Assembly (NCBI GenBank): GCA_012842325.1
Contig: DUTA01000083.1
Location: 1-18,628 of the forward strand
Length of the DNA: 18,628 nt
Direction: 5' to 3'
Source of the DNA: Bacillota bacterium
GTDB lineage: Bacteria > Bacillota > DTU030
The notes under the pieces are model-generated. The model ran no database searches. It had not been told where the DNA came from and worked only from the letters and a program-made list of their open reading frames with translations. This document shows positions 7,619 to 14,146 of the stretch, piece after piece (position 1 is the stretch's first letter; every line of letters starts with the position of its first letter). Both the position numbers and the translations under genes were made by a program.

Positions 7619-9331
7619 ATGGAGGGGAGAGTTCTGGGGGGCCGGTATGAGCTTTTGGAGCGGCTTGGCGGGGGAGGAATGGCCCTGGTTTATAAAGCCC
7701 ACTGTCGTCTTCTGGACCGCCTGGTGGCCATTAAATTCCTGCGGGAGGAATATCTCCACGATGGAGAATTTATCCGGCGCTTTCGTCGGGAAGCCAGAGC
7801 CGCCGCGGCCCTGTCCCATCCCAATATAGTCAGTATTTACGATGTGGGCCAGGAGGGGGCGCAGCAGTATATCGTCATGGAATATGTCCAGGGTTGCAAC
7901 TTAAAGGATTACCTGCGCCTGCGGGGTCCCCTCCCCGATGAGGAGGCAGTCTATCTGGGACGGGAGATTGCCAGGGCCCTGGCCCATGCCCACGACCACG
8001 GTATTATCCACCGGGATATCAAACCCCACAACATTCTGGTCACCCCGGAAGGGCGGATCAAGGTTACCGATTTCGGCATTGCCCGTGCCATCAGCAGTGG
8101 AACCCTGACGGCCACCGGCGATATTTTTGGTTCTGTTCACTATTTTTCCCCGGAACAGGCCAGGGGTGGTTTTAGCGGTATACCCTCGGACATTTATTCC
8201 CTGGGGGTAGTCCTCTATGAGATGGTTACCGGCCAGGTTCCCTTTCAGGCCGAGAATCCCGTGGGGGTTGCTTTAAAGCATTTGACGGAAAAGCCCCAGC
8301 CTCCCCGGGAGCTCAATCCCGGGGTTTCACCGGAACTGGAAGCCATAATCATGAAGGCCCTCAATAAGGAAGAGGAAAAGCGTTATCAGGGAGCAGGAGA
8401 ACTTCTCCAGGATCTGGAAGCCCTCCCATCCCGACCTGTGGCCCCGGTGGAGGGGAGCCGGCCATCTGGACCGGCATTAGAACTCCCCTTTGCCGTGGAC
8501 GATTCCCCGACTCAGGAGGCAGTTTTAAAGGGTAACGGGAAAAGGGAATTCCCTTCTGCCGGGAAAGGTGCCAAAAAAGAAAGGCGCTGGCTTAAGGTTG
8601 CCGTCACAATGATCCTGCTGCTGGGAATTGCCTTTGGCGGTTACCGGGCCTGGCAGATGTTTTTTGTCCAGCCCCTGGTGGAGGTGCCCCAATTGGTGGG
8701 CAAATCCCTGGGCGAAGCCGAAACATTGCTGGCGGAAAGGAACCTTAAATACCGGGTTCTGCGGAGTGAATACAGTCAGGAACCGGCCGATACCGTTATT
8801 GACCAGTACCCGGAGGCCGGCACCCAGCGCAAGGAAGGGAACACCGTTGAGCTTATCTTGAGCCTGGGTCCAGAGCGGGCTGTAGTGCCGGACATTCGCG
8901 GGCTCAGCCTCCACGCCGCCCAGCTGGAATTGGAAAAGAACAATCTCGTCCTGGGCCAGGTAAAGCGGGTCAATGATGATCTCGTTCCCATCGACCTGGT
9001 TGTCAGGCAGGAACCCGAGGCCAATACTGAACTGGCGCCGGGGGCCAGGGTCAACGTATTTTTAAGTGACGGCCCCCTGGTCAAGGAGGTCACCTTGCCC
9101 AGTTTCCAGGGCCAGGCCCTGGAGGCTGCCCTGGCCACCATTACTGAACTCAACCTGGTCCCGGGGGAGATAAAGGAGGCATACAGCCCTGTTTATCCTG
9201 CCGGGGTAGTAATTGATCAATCTCCGGCACCCTATGTCCAGATCGAAGAGGGCAGTAGCGTCGATTTGGTGGTCAGTATCGGGCCGCCTCCGGTGGAAGG
9301 GGCCCTGGAGGAGGGGGTGCAGCAGGAATAA
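7619..9331 (+). CDS. prkC: PASTA-domain Ser/Thr protein kinase (PrkC/StkP family)
   Basis: 570 residues. Membrane receptor kinase that senses cell-wall muropeptides or lipid II through its outer PASTA repeats; in sporeformers it can trigger germination. Kinase domain residues 1-270: glycine loop LGGGGMALVYKA, Lys39 in VAIKF, catalytic loop HRDIKPHNIL (His131, Asp133), DFG at 151, and a Thr-rich activation loop SGTLTATGDIFG. A linker with Pro, Gly and Lys follows, then one transmembrane helix (about 323-345) placing the C-terminus outside. Three PASTA repeats start near residues 351 (VEVPQLVGKSL), 421 (VVPDIRGLSL) and 489 (VTLPSFQGQ). A short acidic tail ends in EEGVQQE. All catalytic residues are intact. 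It is paired with prpC and followed by rsgA, the conserved Firmicute arrangement. Confidence 0.97.
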   Translation: MEGRVLGGRYELLERLGGGGMALVYKAHCRLLDRLVAIKFLREEYLHDGEFIRRFRREARAAAALSHPNIVSIYDVGQEGAQQYIVMEYVQGCNLKDYLRLRGPLPDEEAVYLGREIARALAHAHDHGIIHRDIKPHNILVTPEGRIKVTDFGIARAISSGTLTATGDIFGSVHYFSPEQARGGFSGIPSDIYSLGVVLYEMVTGQVPFQAENPVGVALKHLTEKPQPPRELNPGVSPELEAIIMKALNKEEEKRYQGAGELLQDLEALPSRPVAPVEGSRPSGPALELPFAVDDSPTQEAVLKGNGKREFPSAGKGAKKERRWLKVAVTMILLLGIAFGGYRAWQMFFVQPLVEVPQLVGKSLGEAETLLAERNLKYRVLRSEYSQEPADTVIDQYPEAGTQRKEGNTVELILSLGPERAVVPDIRGLSLHAAQLELEKNNLVLGQVKRVNDDLVPIDLVVRQEPEANTELAPGARVNVFLSDGPLVKEVTLPSFQGQALEAALATITELNLVPGEIKEAYSPVYPAGVVIDQSPAPYVQIEEGSSVDLVVSIGPPPVEGALEEGVQQE

Positions 9332-9360
9332 TTGCGGCGGAAAGGATGAAGGAGGAGAGG

Positions 9361-10218
9361 ATGCAGGAAGGCACAGTGGTTAAAGCCGTGGGTGGCTTCT
9401 TCTTTGTCGATACTCCGGCAGGGGAGTATCGTTGCTACCTGCGGGGGAGGATTAAACGCGACCTGGTTATTTTGGTGGGGGACAGGGTGAAAATTAGGCC
9501 GGTGGACCGGGAGAATGCCGTCATTGAGGCGGTTTTGCCGCGCCGGAACAGCTTGATCCGCCCCCCCATCGCCAACGTCGACCAGTGTATCGTCGTTGCC
9601 GCCCTGGCCAATCCCTCCTTAAATTTAAAACTCCTTGACCGGTTCCTGGTTGTTATCCAGGCTGCTTCCCTCGAGGCCATTATTTGCCTCAATAAAACGG
9701 ATCTTGTTCCCGTGTCGGAGGTTGCTCCCATCGTCAACCTTTACCGGCAGGCAGGTTTTGTGGTGGTCCCCACCAGTGTCAGGACGGGGGCCGGGATTGA
9801 GACCCTGGCCCGCCTGCTTGAGGACAAGATCTCGGTGCTGGCCGGCCCCTCGGGGGCAGGGAAGTCGAGCCTCTTGAATACCATCCAACCGGGTTTTTCC
9901 CTGGAGGTGGGGGAAATCAGCAGGAAACTGGGGCGCGGCCGGCATACAACCAGGCATGTTGAACTCCTCCCCCTGCCGGGGAAAGGGCGGGTAGCCGATA
10001 CCCCGGGCTTTACTTCCCTTCATCTGGCGGGAATTGACCGGAGGGAACTCATGTATTATTTCCCCGAGTTTATTGAGCTGGCGCCCGACTGCCGCTTCAA
10101 CCCCTGCTTGCACTGGCGGGAGCCGGAGTGTGCCGTAAGGGAAGGGGTGAAGCAGGGAAAGATCGATAGAGGCAGGTACAAGCACTATTTGGACTTTTTG
10201 CAGGAATTGGAGGGTTGA
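9361..10218 (+). CDS. rsgA: Small-subunit ribosome assembly GTPase RsgA
   Basis: 285 residues. Circularly permuted GTPase that checks late 30S maturation. An N-terminal OB-fold domain (1-70) precedes the permuted G motifs: G4 NKTD at 111, G1 GPSGAGKSS at 162, then the switch region GRGRHTTRH and G3 DTPG at 213. A C-terminal zinc knuckle has Cys244, Cys249, His251 and Cys257 (CRFNPCLHWREPEC). ATG 9361 is chosen because it follows AAGGAGG by five bases and gives MQEGTVVKAVGGFFFV, like B. subtilis MPEGKIIKALSGFYYV. An ATG at 9346 in frame lies in front of that ribosome site and is less likely. Confidence 0.96.
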   Translation: MQEGTVVKAVGGFFFVDTPAGEYRCYLRGRIKRDLVILVGDRVKIRPVDRENAVIEAVLPRRNSLIRPPIANVDQCIVVAALANPSLNLKLLDRFLVVIQAASLEAIICLNKTDLVPVSEVAPIVNLYRQAGFVVVPTSVRTGAGIETLARLLEDKISVLAGPSGAGKSSLLNTIQPGFSLEVGEISRKLGRGRHTTRHVELLPLPGKGRVADTPGFTSLHLAGIDRRELMYYFPEFIELAPDCRFNPCLHWREPECAVREGVKQGKIDRGRYKHYLDFLQELEG

Positions 10219-10221
10219 CTT

Positions 10222-10878
10222 ATGGTCATGATTGCCCCTTCCTTGCTCGCGGCCGATTTTGCCAGGCTGGGGGAAGAAGTGAAAAGGGTTGCTGAGGCCG
10301 GTGCCGATCTGCTTCACCTGGATATTATGGATGGCCATTATGTGCCCAATCTCACCTTTGGGGTGCCGGTGGTCAAGGCATTACGCCCGCTGACGAAACT
10401 CCCTTTTGATGTGCATTTGATGGTGGAGAATCCCGACTTTTATGTGGATCCCCTGGCTGCTGCCGGGGTGGAGATGATAACCGTTCATGTGGAGGCAGCC
10501 CGCCACCTGCACCGGACCCTTCAAGCCATTAAAGGGCACGGCATCAAGGCGGGGGTTGCCCTGAATCCGGCCACTCCCCTGTGCACCCTGGAACATGTTC
10601 TTTCCGATCTGGATCTCATCCTTGTCATGTCCGTTAACCCGGGTTTCGGCGGGCAGGAATTTATCCCCGGCTCCGTGGCCAAGATTTCCGCTTTAAAAAA
10701 ACTCCTCCAGGACGCAGGGGTTGCCCCCCTCATCGCCGTAGATGGGGGCATGAATCGGGAAACGGCTCCCAGAGTGATTGCCGCCGGGGCCGATATTGTT
10801 GTGGCCGGTTCCGCCGTCTTCGGCGCCCCTGATCTCGAGAAAGCCATTGCTGCCCTGAAGGGGAAAGATCAGCGGTAG
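10222..10878 (+). CDS. rpe: Ribulose-phosphate 3-epimerase
   Basis: 218 residues. Interconverts ribulose 5-phosphate and xylulose 5-phosphate in the pentose phosphate pathway. TIM-barrel landmarks are all present: N-terminal IAPSLLAADFARLG, the metal/active-site segment LHLDIMDGHYVPNLTFG, DVHLMVENP, MSVNPGFGGQEF, and the phosphate-binding VDGGMN and GSAVFG loops. It starts three bases after the rsgA stop behind GGAGGG and is the last large gene of this block. A T-rich hairpin lies about 80 bases downstream. In B. subtilis thiN (thiamine pyrophosphokinase) follows; it is absent here. Confidence 0.97.
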   Translation: MVMIAPSLLAADFARLGEEVKRVAEAGADLLHLDIMDGHYVPNLTFGVPVVKALRPLTKLPFDVHLMVENPDFYVDPLAAAGVEMITVHVEAARHLHRTLQAIKGHGIKAGVALNPATPLCTLEHVLSDLDLILVMSVNPGFGGQEFIPGSVAKISALKKLLQDAGVAPLIAVDGGMNRETAPRVIAAGADIVVAGSAVFGAPDLEKAIAALKGKDQR

Positions 10879-10960
10879 TCGGTTTCCGGTTGCAGGCAGT
10901 CGGGTATTTGCCCTTGCCCTTTGACTTTGGACAATGCATCTGGCCCACGGCCTTTCCACC

Positions 10961-11016
10961 CCTCAAGGACAGTGGTTGGGGGGTGCTTTCTTTTCTTTGA
11001 GGAACAATTTTTTTTT
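10961..11016 (+). terminator. Possible intrinsic terminator after rpe
   Basis: CCTCAAGGA (10961-10969) can pair with TCTTTGAGG (10994-11002) with one G-T wobble, a nine-base-pair stem with a loop of about 24 bases. Four bases later comes a run of nine T (11008-11016). The large loop makes it weaker than a textbook terminator. The rest of 10879-11073 shows no gene. Confidence 0.45.
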
Positions 11017-11073
11017 GCCCTGAATAATATGTACTGGAGAAGGAAAACCAGGTGCCGGTAAGGAGGGAGAAAA

Positions 11074-11244
11074 TTGTACTTGCGGCCCGGGATCGATGGA
11101 CGAAAGCTCCTCGGATTAATCTTATTGGCCACAGGGGCGGGTATATTATATCTGGCCCTTCCCGGCTGGGTGTGGTTCTTGGCCCTGGGAGGCGGTTTAA
11201 TTGCCGCCGGTTGGGTCATTCTCCGCCCGGGAAAAAAGCTGTAA
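11074..11244 (+). CDS. Small two-helix membrane protein upstream of spoVM
   Basis: 56 residues from a TTG start, seven bases after a perfect AGGAGG (11061-11066). It begins MYLRPGIDGRKLLG and ends WVILRPGKKL. Between Lys11 and Leu50 the chain is almost wholly hydrophobic, with a Pro-Gly turn (ALPGWVW) in the middle, so two short transmembrane helices (about 12-29 and 32-50) with both ends in the cytosol is the likely form. The strong ribosome site, the basic ends and the hydrophobic pattern argue for a real gene rather than an overlapping 72-codon ATG frame in the same region, which is not protein-like. It ends 39 bases before spoVM and may be co-transcribed, hence perhaps expressed in the mother cell. 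I do not recognise the family. Confidence 0.7.
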   Translation: MYLRPGIDGRKLLGLILLATGAGILYLALPGWVWFLALGGGLIAAGWVILRPGKKL

Positions 11245-11283
11245 AGGGATGCAGATGGGCAGGTAAATAAAGGAGGGACCTGC

Positions 11284-11367
11284 ATGCGCATTCACGTGAT
11301 AAAAATGCCTCGTTTTCTTGGGAATATTCTTCTGGGGATCATGCGTATCTTTCAGAGGGGAGAATAG
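11284..11367 (+). CDS. spoVM: Stage V sporulation protein M (SpoVM)
   Basis: 27 residues, too short for usual gene finders. SpoVM is a tiny amphipathic helix that recognises the positively curved outer forespore membrane, anchors the coat ATPase SpoIVA, and inhibits FtsH. The N-terminal half MRIHVIKMPRFLGN lines up with B. subtilis MKFYTIKLPKFLGG: Ile6, Lys7, Pro9, Phe11, Leu12 and Gly13 are conserved, including Pro9, which is needed for correct placement in B. subtilis. The C-terminal half (ILLGIMRIFQRGE) keeps the alternation of hydrophobic and basic residues. AGGAGG at 11271-11276 is seven bases before the ATG. Position between the rpe region and convergent rpmB is as in B. subtilis. This is direct evidence that the host makes endospores or descends from a sporeformer. 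Confidence 0.92.
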   Translation: MRIHVIKMPRFLGNILLGIMRIFQRGE

Positions 11368-11402
11368 GTTCAGGGAAGAGGGGAGGGGGTGATAGGGAGG
11401 TA

Positions 11403-11579
11403 TTGTTGGGGAGGCGGACGGCATGGAGGGCAAGAAGATTGTCATGGGGACAGGCGGTTTTTTGGTCCCTTCTCCGTACCGGCGCCTGGTTTTTTGAAAG
11501 TCCTCCTGCCGAGGTCAACCATACCGACAGGAAAATTGAAGAAGGGGATCTGCGGGAAGCTCTGTATAAAACGAGGTGA
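11403..11579 (+). CDS. Doubtful small ORF between spoVM and rpmB
   Basis: 58 codons from TTG 11403 (or 57 from TTG 11406) after GGGAGG at 11395-11400. The distance is two bases to the first TTG and five to the second, so the second is the better start. The N-terminal half is rich in Arg and Trp; the C-terminal half (WFFESPPAEVNH, then RKIEEGDLREALYKTR) reads like ordinary soluble protein. I know no family for it. An overlapping 81-codon frame from 11389 is less protein-like. The ORF may be real, a remnant, or chance. Confidence 0.3.
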   Translation: MLGRRTAWRARRLSWGQAVFWSLLRTGAWFFESPPAEVNHTDRKIEEGDLREALYKTR

Positions 11580-11605
11580 CAGGCCGCTGAAGGGAAAAAA
11601 GTGGG

Positions 11606-11631
11606 AAAAAAAAGCACACCCAAGGGTGCGC
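11606..11631 (-). terminator. Intrinsic terminator of rpmB
   Basis: Read on the minus strand: stem GCGCACC, loop CTTG, stem GGTGTGC (seven pairs with one G-T), then eight T. The stem begins at the last base of the rpmB stop codon. The plus strand has no T run on its other side, so it serves only the rpmB direction. Confidence 0.9.
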
Positions 11632-11822
11632 TAGTGGGCCCGCTGGACCTTGCCGGAGCGCAGGCAGCGGGTACAAACATAGACTCTTTTGGGAGCTTTT
11701 CCCATGATGACCTTTATTCTCTGGAGGTTTGGGGACCAGCTCCGTTTTGTTTTAATGTGGGAATGGCTGATTGAGAAGCCGGTTTGCTTGCCTTTGCCAC
11801 AGATTGCACATACCTTGGACAT
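11631..11822 (-). CDS. rpmB: 50S ribosomal protein L28 (zinc-ribbon form)
   Basis: 63 residues on the minus strand, convergent with spoVM. Structural protein of the large ribosomal subunit. The start MSKVCAICGKGKQTG and the S-H-S-H-I-K-T-K-R segment are typical of L28. It is the cysteine-containing form: Cys5-x2-Cys8 and Cys50-x2-Cys53, expected to bind one zinc. A strong AAGGAGGTG stands six bases before the ATG. It has its own promoter and terminator. The reversed orientation between spoVM and yloU is conserved with B. subtilis. Confidence 0.97.
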   Translation of the reverse strand: MSKVCAICGKGKQTGFSISHSHIKTKRSWSPNLQRIKVIMGKAPKRVYVCTRCLRSGKVQRAH

Positions 11823-11876
11823 CCTTGCACCTCCTTAACGGCCTTTGTAAATTCCCCTCAATTGGCTCACTCATAC

Positions 11877-11905
11877 ATTTTAACACAGGAATACAGGGGC
11901 CGCAA
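11877..11905 (-). promoter_or_regulatory. Probable sigma-A promoter of rpmB
   Basis: On the minus strand, TTGCGG (complement of 11900-11905) and TAAAAT (complement of 11877-11882) are exactly 17 bases apart. The leader to the rpmB ATG would be about 48 bases. Spacing and position are good; the -35 matches only its first three bases. Confidence 0.65.
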
Positions 11906-12181
11906 GGGAAATGTACCGATCTTGCCGGGGGGACGGGGGTGAAAAATTGCAGGGGGAAGAAGGAAATAAAGATTGGGAATATAATTACTTATTATAATTT
12001 AACTCTAAACCAAAGGGACAGGGTTCTGGATGTACACCATACTGAAGCAGCACCTCTTCCTTCCATTGTTCTCCGGGTGGTAATGTAAGGGTGAGGGGGT
12101 GATATCGGCAACTCAACAGGGAGGCTACAGGTTGTTTTCGCCGGGAGTAAAGATGCCTGCTGATTGGAGGTGGGTCCACAG
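11906..12181 (+). promoter_or_regulatory. Leader/promoter region of the symporter gene
   Basis: No large gene. An AT-rich patch at about 11960-12010 holds two TATAAT boxes (11980-11985 and 11993-11998), but neither has a good -35 at the right distance, so the promoter call is weak. Downstream is an imperfect inverted repeat, CCTTCCATT (12059-12067) with AATGTAAGG (12082-12090), one mismatch, with no T run after it. A 17-codon ATG ORF (12030-12083) overlaps this repeat; its ribosome site is poor. No known riboswitch class was recognised. Confidence 0.35.
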
Positions 12182-13399
12182 GTGAAACTTCATGTCAAGA
12201 TCCTGATCGGTTTTGTAGCCGGTATTGCCGTGGGGGCGGTGCTGGGACCAACTGCCAGTGTGGTAAAACCATTGGGAGATCTGTTCCTGCGCTTGATTCG
12301 CATGGTTATTGTTCCCCTGGTCTTTTCTTCCCTGGTGGTAGGGGCCGCCGGTGTCGGTGACGTGAGGAAGCTGGGACGGATCGGCGGAAAGACCATTGCC
12401 TTCTTTCTGGTGACAACGGCCATAGCTGTTCTCATCGGACTCCTTTTAGGTAATCTTATTGCCCCTGGTGTCGGCCTTTCCATACCCGTTGATGTGGAAG
12501 AGGTGGAAGTCAAAACCGCTCCATCCATAGTTGATACGATCCTGGAAATGGTGCCGACCAATCCCTTTGTCTCTTTCCAGGAAATGAACATGCTCCAGAT
12601 CATCGTATTCGCCCTCTTTTTCGGTCTGGGCATAACTCTCATCGGGAAGGCGGCCCAACCGGCCTATGATTTCATCAATGCCGTAGCGGAGATCATGTAC
12701 AAGCTGGTGGGTATAATTATGGAATTTGCCCCCTTCGGTGTTTTTGGTCTGATTGCCCAGACCGTTGGCGCTCACGGTGTTGATGTCCTGCTGCCCCTTT
12801 TCAAGGTAATACTGGCCGTTTACCTGGGCTGCATTCTCCATGCCCTCGCGGTTTATTCGGGATCAGTAGCCCTTTTTTCTCCCATATCTCCCCTGCGTTT
12901 TTTCCGGACTATGATGCCTGCCACCCTGGTTGCCTTCAGCAGCTGCAGCAGTTCGGGTACCCTGCCCGTTACGATGAAAGCGGCGGAGGAGCTGGGAGTT
13001 AGCAAATCTGTCAGCAGTTTTGTCCTGCCCCTGGGAGCTACCGTCAATATGGACGGGACGGCCCTCTACCAGGGGGTCTGCGCCCTCTTTATCGCCCAGG
13101 CCTATGGTCTGGAATTGAGCCTTGCCCAGCAATTGACCATCGTCCTAACCGCTACCTTGGCTTCCATCGGCACTGCCGGGGTGCCGGGTGCCGGTCTGGT
13201 CATGCTCACCATGGTCCTGACGTCGGTGAACCTGCCCCTGGAGGGTCTGGCCCTTGTGGCCGGTATTGACCGGATACTGGATATGGCCCGGACGGCCATT
13301 AACGTGACGGGTGACGGGGCGGCGGCCGTTGTGGTGGCGGCAATGGAAGGTGAACTTGCTGACACCAGGGCCGACAAACCCATTACCCCTCCAGTATAA
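12182..13399 (+). CDS. Dicarboxylate/amino acid:cation symporter (DAACS, glutamate/aspartate type)
   Basis: 405 residues from GTG 12182, eleven bases after GGAGG (12166-12170). A TTG at 12164 is in frame but overlaps that ribosome site. Secondary transporter of the GltP/GltPh fold, taking up acidic amino acids or C4-dicarboxylates with Na+ or H+. Family marks: the first re-entrant hairpin SSCSSSGTLP (253-262), NMDGT at 289-293, the second hairpin AGVPGAG, and the helix-8 ligands Asp363, Asp367, Arg370, Asn374 and Asp378. These last have the same spacing as GltPh Asp390, Asp394, Arg397, Asn401 and Asp405; the arginine indicates an acidic substrate rather than a neutral amino acid. It interrupts the rpmB-yloU order known from B. 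subtilis and has its own terminator. Confidence 0.93.
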   Translation: MKLHVKILIGFVAGIAVGAVLGPTASVVKPLGDLFLRLIRMVIVPLVFSSLVVGAAGVGDVRKLGRIGGKTIAFFLVTTAIAVLIGLLLGNLIAPGVGLSIPVDVEEVEVKTAPSIVDTILEMVPTNPFVSFQEMNMLQIIVFALFFGLGITLIGKAAQPAYDFINAVAEIMYKLVGIIMEFAPFGVFGLIAQTVGAHGVDVLLPLFKVILAVYLGCILHALAVYSGSVALFSPISPLRFFRTMMPATLVAFSSCSSSGTLPVTMKAAEELGVSKSVSSFVLPLGATVNMDGTALYQGVCALFIAQAYGLELSLAQQLTIVLTATLASIGTAGVPGAGLVMLTMVLTSVNLPLEGLALVAGIDRILDMARTAINVTGDGAAAVVVAAMEGELADTRADKPITPPV

Positions 13400-13515
13400 T
13401 AGTCCCACCGGGGTAAACCGTCCCCTATCATAATATCAAGGCATTCATCTTCAGGAAAAAGCCTGAGGAGCTCCTTAACTGGGAAAAAAGAGGAGTTCAA
13501 AGGAAAAAAGAGAAT

Positions 13516-13547
13516 GGTAAAGGGGGGGTTACCCCTCTTTTTTTACC
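13516..13547 (+). terminator. Intrinsic terminator of the symporter gene
   Basis: Inner stem AAGGGG/CCCCTCTT-type pairing around GGGTTA, then seven T (13538-13544); an outer GGTAAA (13516-13521) also pairs with TTTACC (13542-13547). Between the gene and this site (13400-13515) lie two further small hairpins: CTTCAGG/CCTGAGG at 13449-13468 and GAGCTCC/GGAGTTC at 13468-13498; no gene is seen there. Confidence 0.7.
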
Positions 13548-13645
13548 CTTTTTCCCTCCCACCTGGGATTATTTTCCGCCCCCTGCTGAGGGATAATGTT
13601 ATAGTAGCTATTTGTTTACCTTCTCCTGGAAACAGGGGGAGAAAT

Positions 13646-13674
13646 CTGGTGATCGATGGGAAACATGCTATAAT
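13646..13674 (+). promoter_or_regulatory. Probable promoter of the yloU-fakA-fakB unit
   Basis: TATAAT at 13669-13674 with an extended -10 TG (TGCTATAAT) and CTGGTG at 13646-13651, 17 bases upstream. Just before it, 13621-13643 is an imperfect inverted repeat TTCTCCTG-GAAA-CAGGGGGAGAA, which could be an operator or an RNA hairpin. The rest of 13548-13770 shows no gene. Confidence 0.65.
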
Positions 13675-13770
13675 TTAAAGAAGGGTTTTCCGTGGTAGGG
13701 AAGAAATTAAAAGCATACTTTCTTACAGGGAGGTAGGTCTGTGGCGAATAGCAAGAGGGAGGGGCTCGAT

Positions 13771-14142
13771 ATGGGCAATGAACTCCAGACCAAATTAGGC
13801 CGGATTGTTATTTCCGAGGAGGTCCTGGCCACCATTGCCGGTATGGCGGCCGTTGAGTGTTACGGCCTGGTGGGCATGGCCGCCCGGAACATCAAAGATG
13901 GTCTCGTTGAACTGCTGGGCCGGGAGAATATTAGTCGCGGTGTGGAAGTGACGGTCAGGGAAAACGAGATCTCCGTGGACCTGTACATCATAGTTGGTTA
14001 CGGGGTGAAAATATCGGAAGTGGCCCACAACGTGATGGAAAAGGTAAAGTACACTATAGAAAGAATAACTGGACTTCCCGTTGCCCGCGTGAATATAAAC
14101 GTCCAGGGGGTTAAGGTAAGCAAAGAGGAGCCGAGGAGGTAA
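13771..14142 (+). CDS. yloU: Asp23/Gls24 family envelope stress protein (YloU)
   Basis: 123 residues. Small cytosolic protein of the alkaline-shock family; it is thought to act at the membrane in envelope homeostasis, without known enzyme activity. The sequence follows B. subtilis YloU along its length: TKLGRIVISEEVLATIAG, AAVECYGLVGMA, NISRGVEV, VDLYIIVGYGVKISEVAHNV, and VARVNINVQGVKV. ATG 13771 behind GAGGGAGGGG is chosen because it matches the YloU N-terminus; GTG 13741 would add ten residues. It ends four bases before fakA, the conserved pairing. Confidence 0.95.
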   Translation: MGNELQTKLGRIVISEEVLATIAGMAAVECYGLVGMAARNIKDGLVELLGRENISRGVEVTVRENEISVDLYIIVGYGVKISEVAHNVMEKVKYTIERITGLPVARVNINVQGVKVSKEEPRR

Positions 14143-14146
14143 AACG

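Noticed and set aside
11005..11030. Sigma-E-like promoter before the small membrane gene (CAATTTT ... AATAATAT)
   Set aside because: The -10 matches only about five of eight positions and the spacing is several bases too short; a sporulation promoter is expected here but cannot be assigned.
11052..11270. 72-codon ATG frame upstream of spoVM
   Set aside because: The overlapping TTG frame has the better-spaced AGGAGG and a clear membrane-protein pattern; this frame is Arg/Gly-rich without structure.
12091..12180. Fluoride or other riboswitch before the symporter (GGGTGATATCGGC ... GCTGATTGGAGG)
   Set aside because: Short similarities to fluoride-aptamer pieces are present but the required pairing and conserved core are missing.
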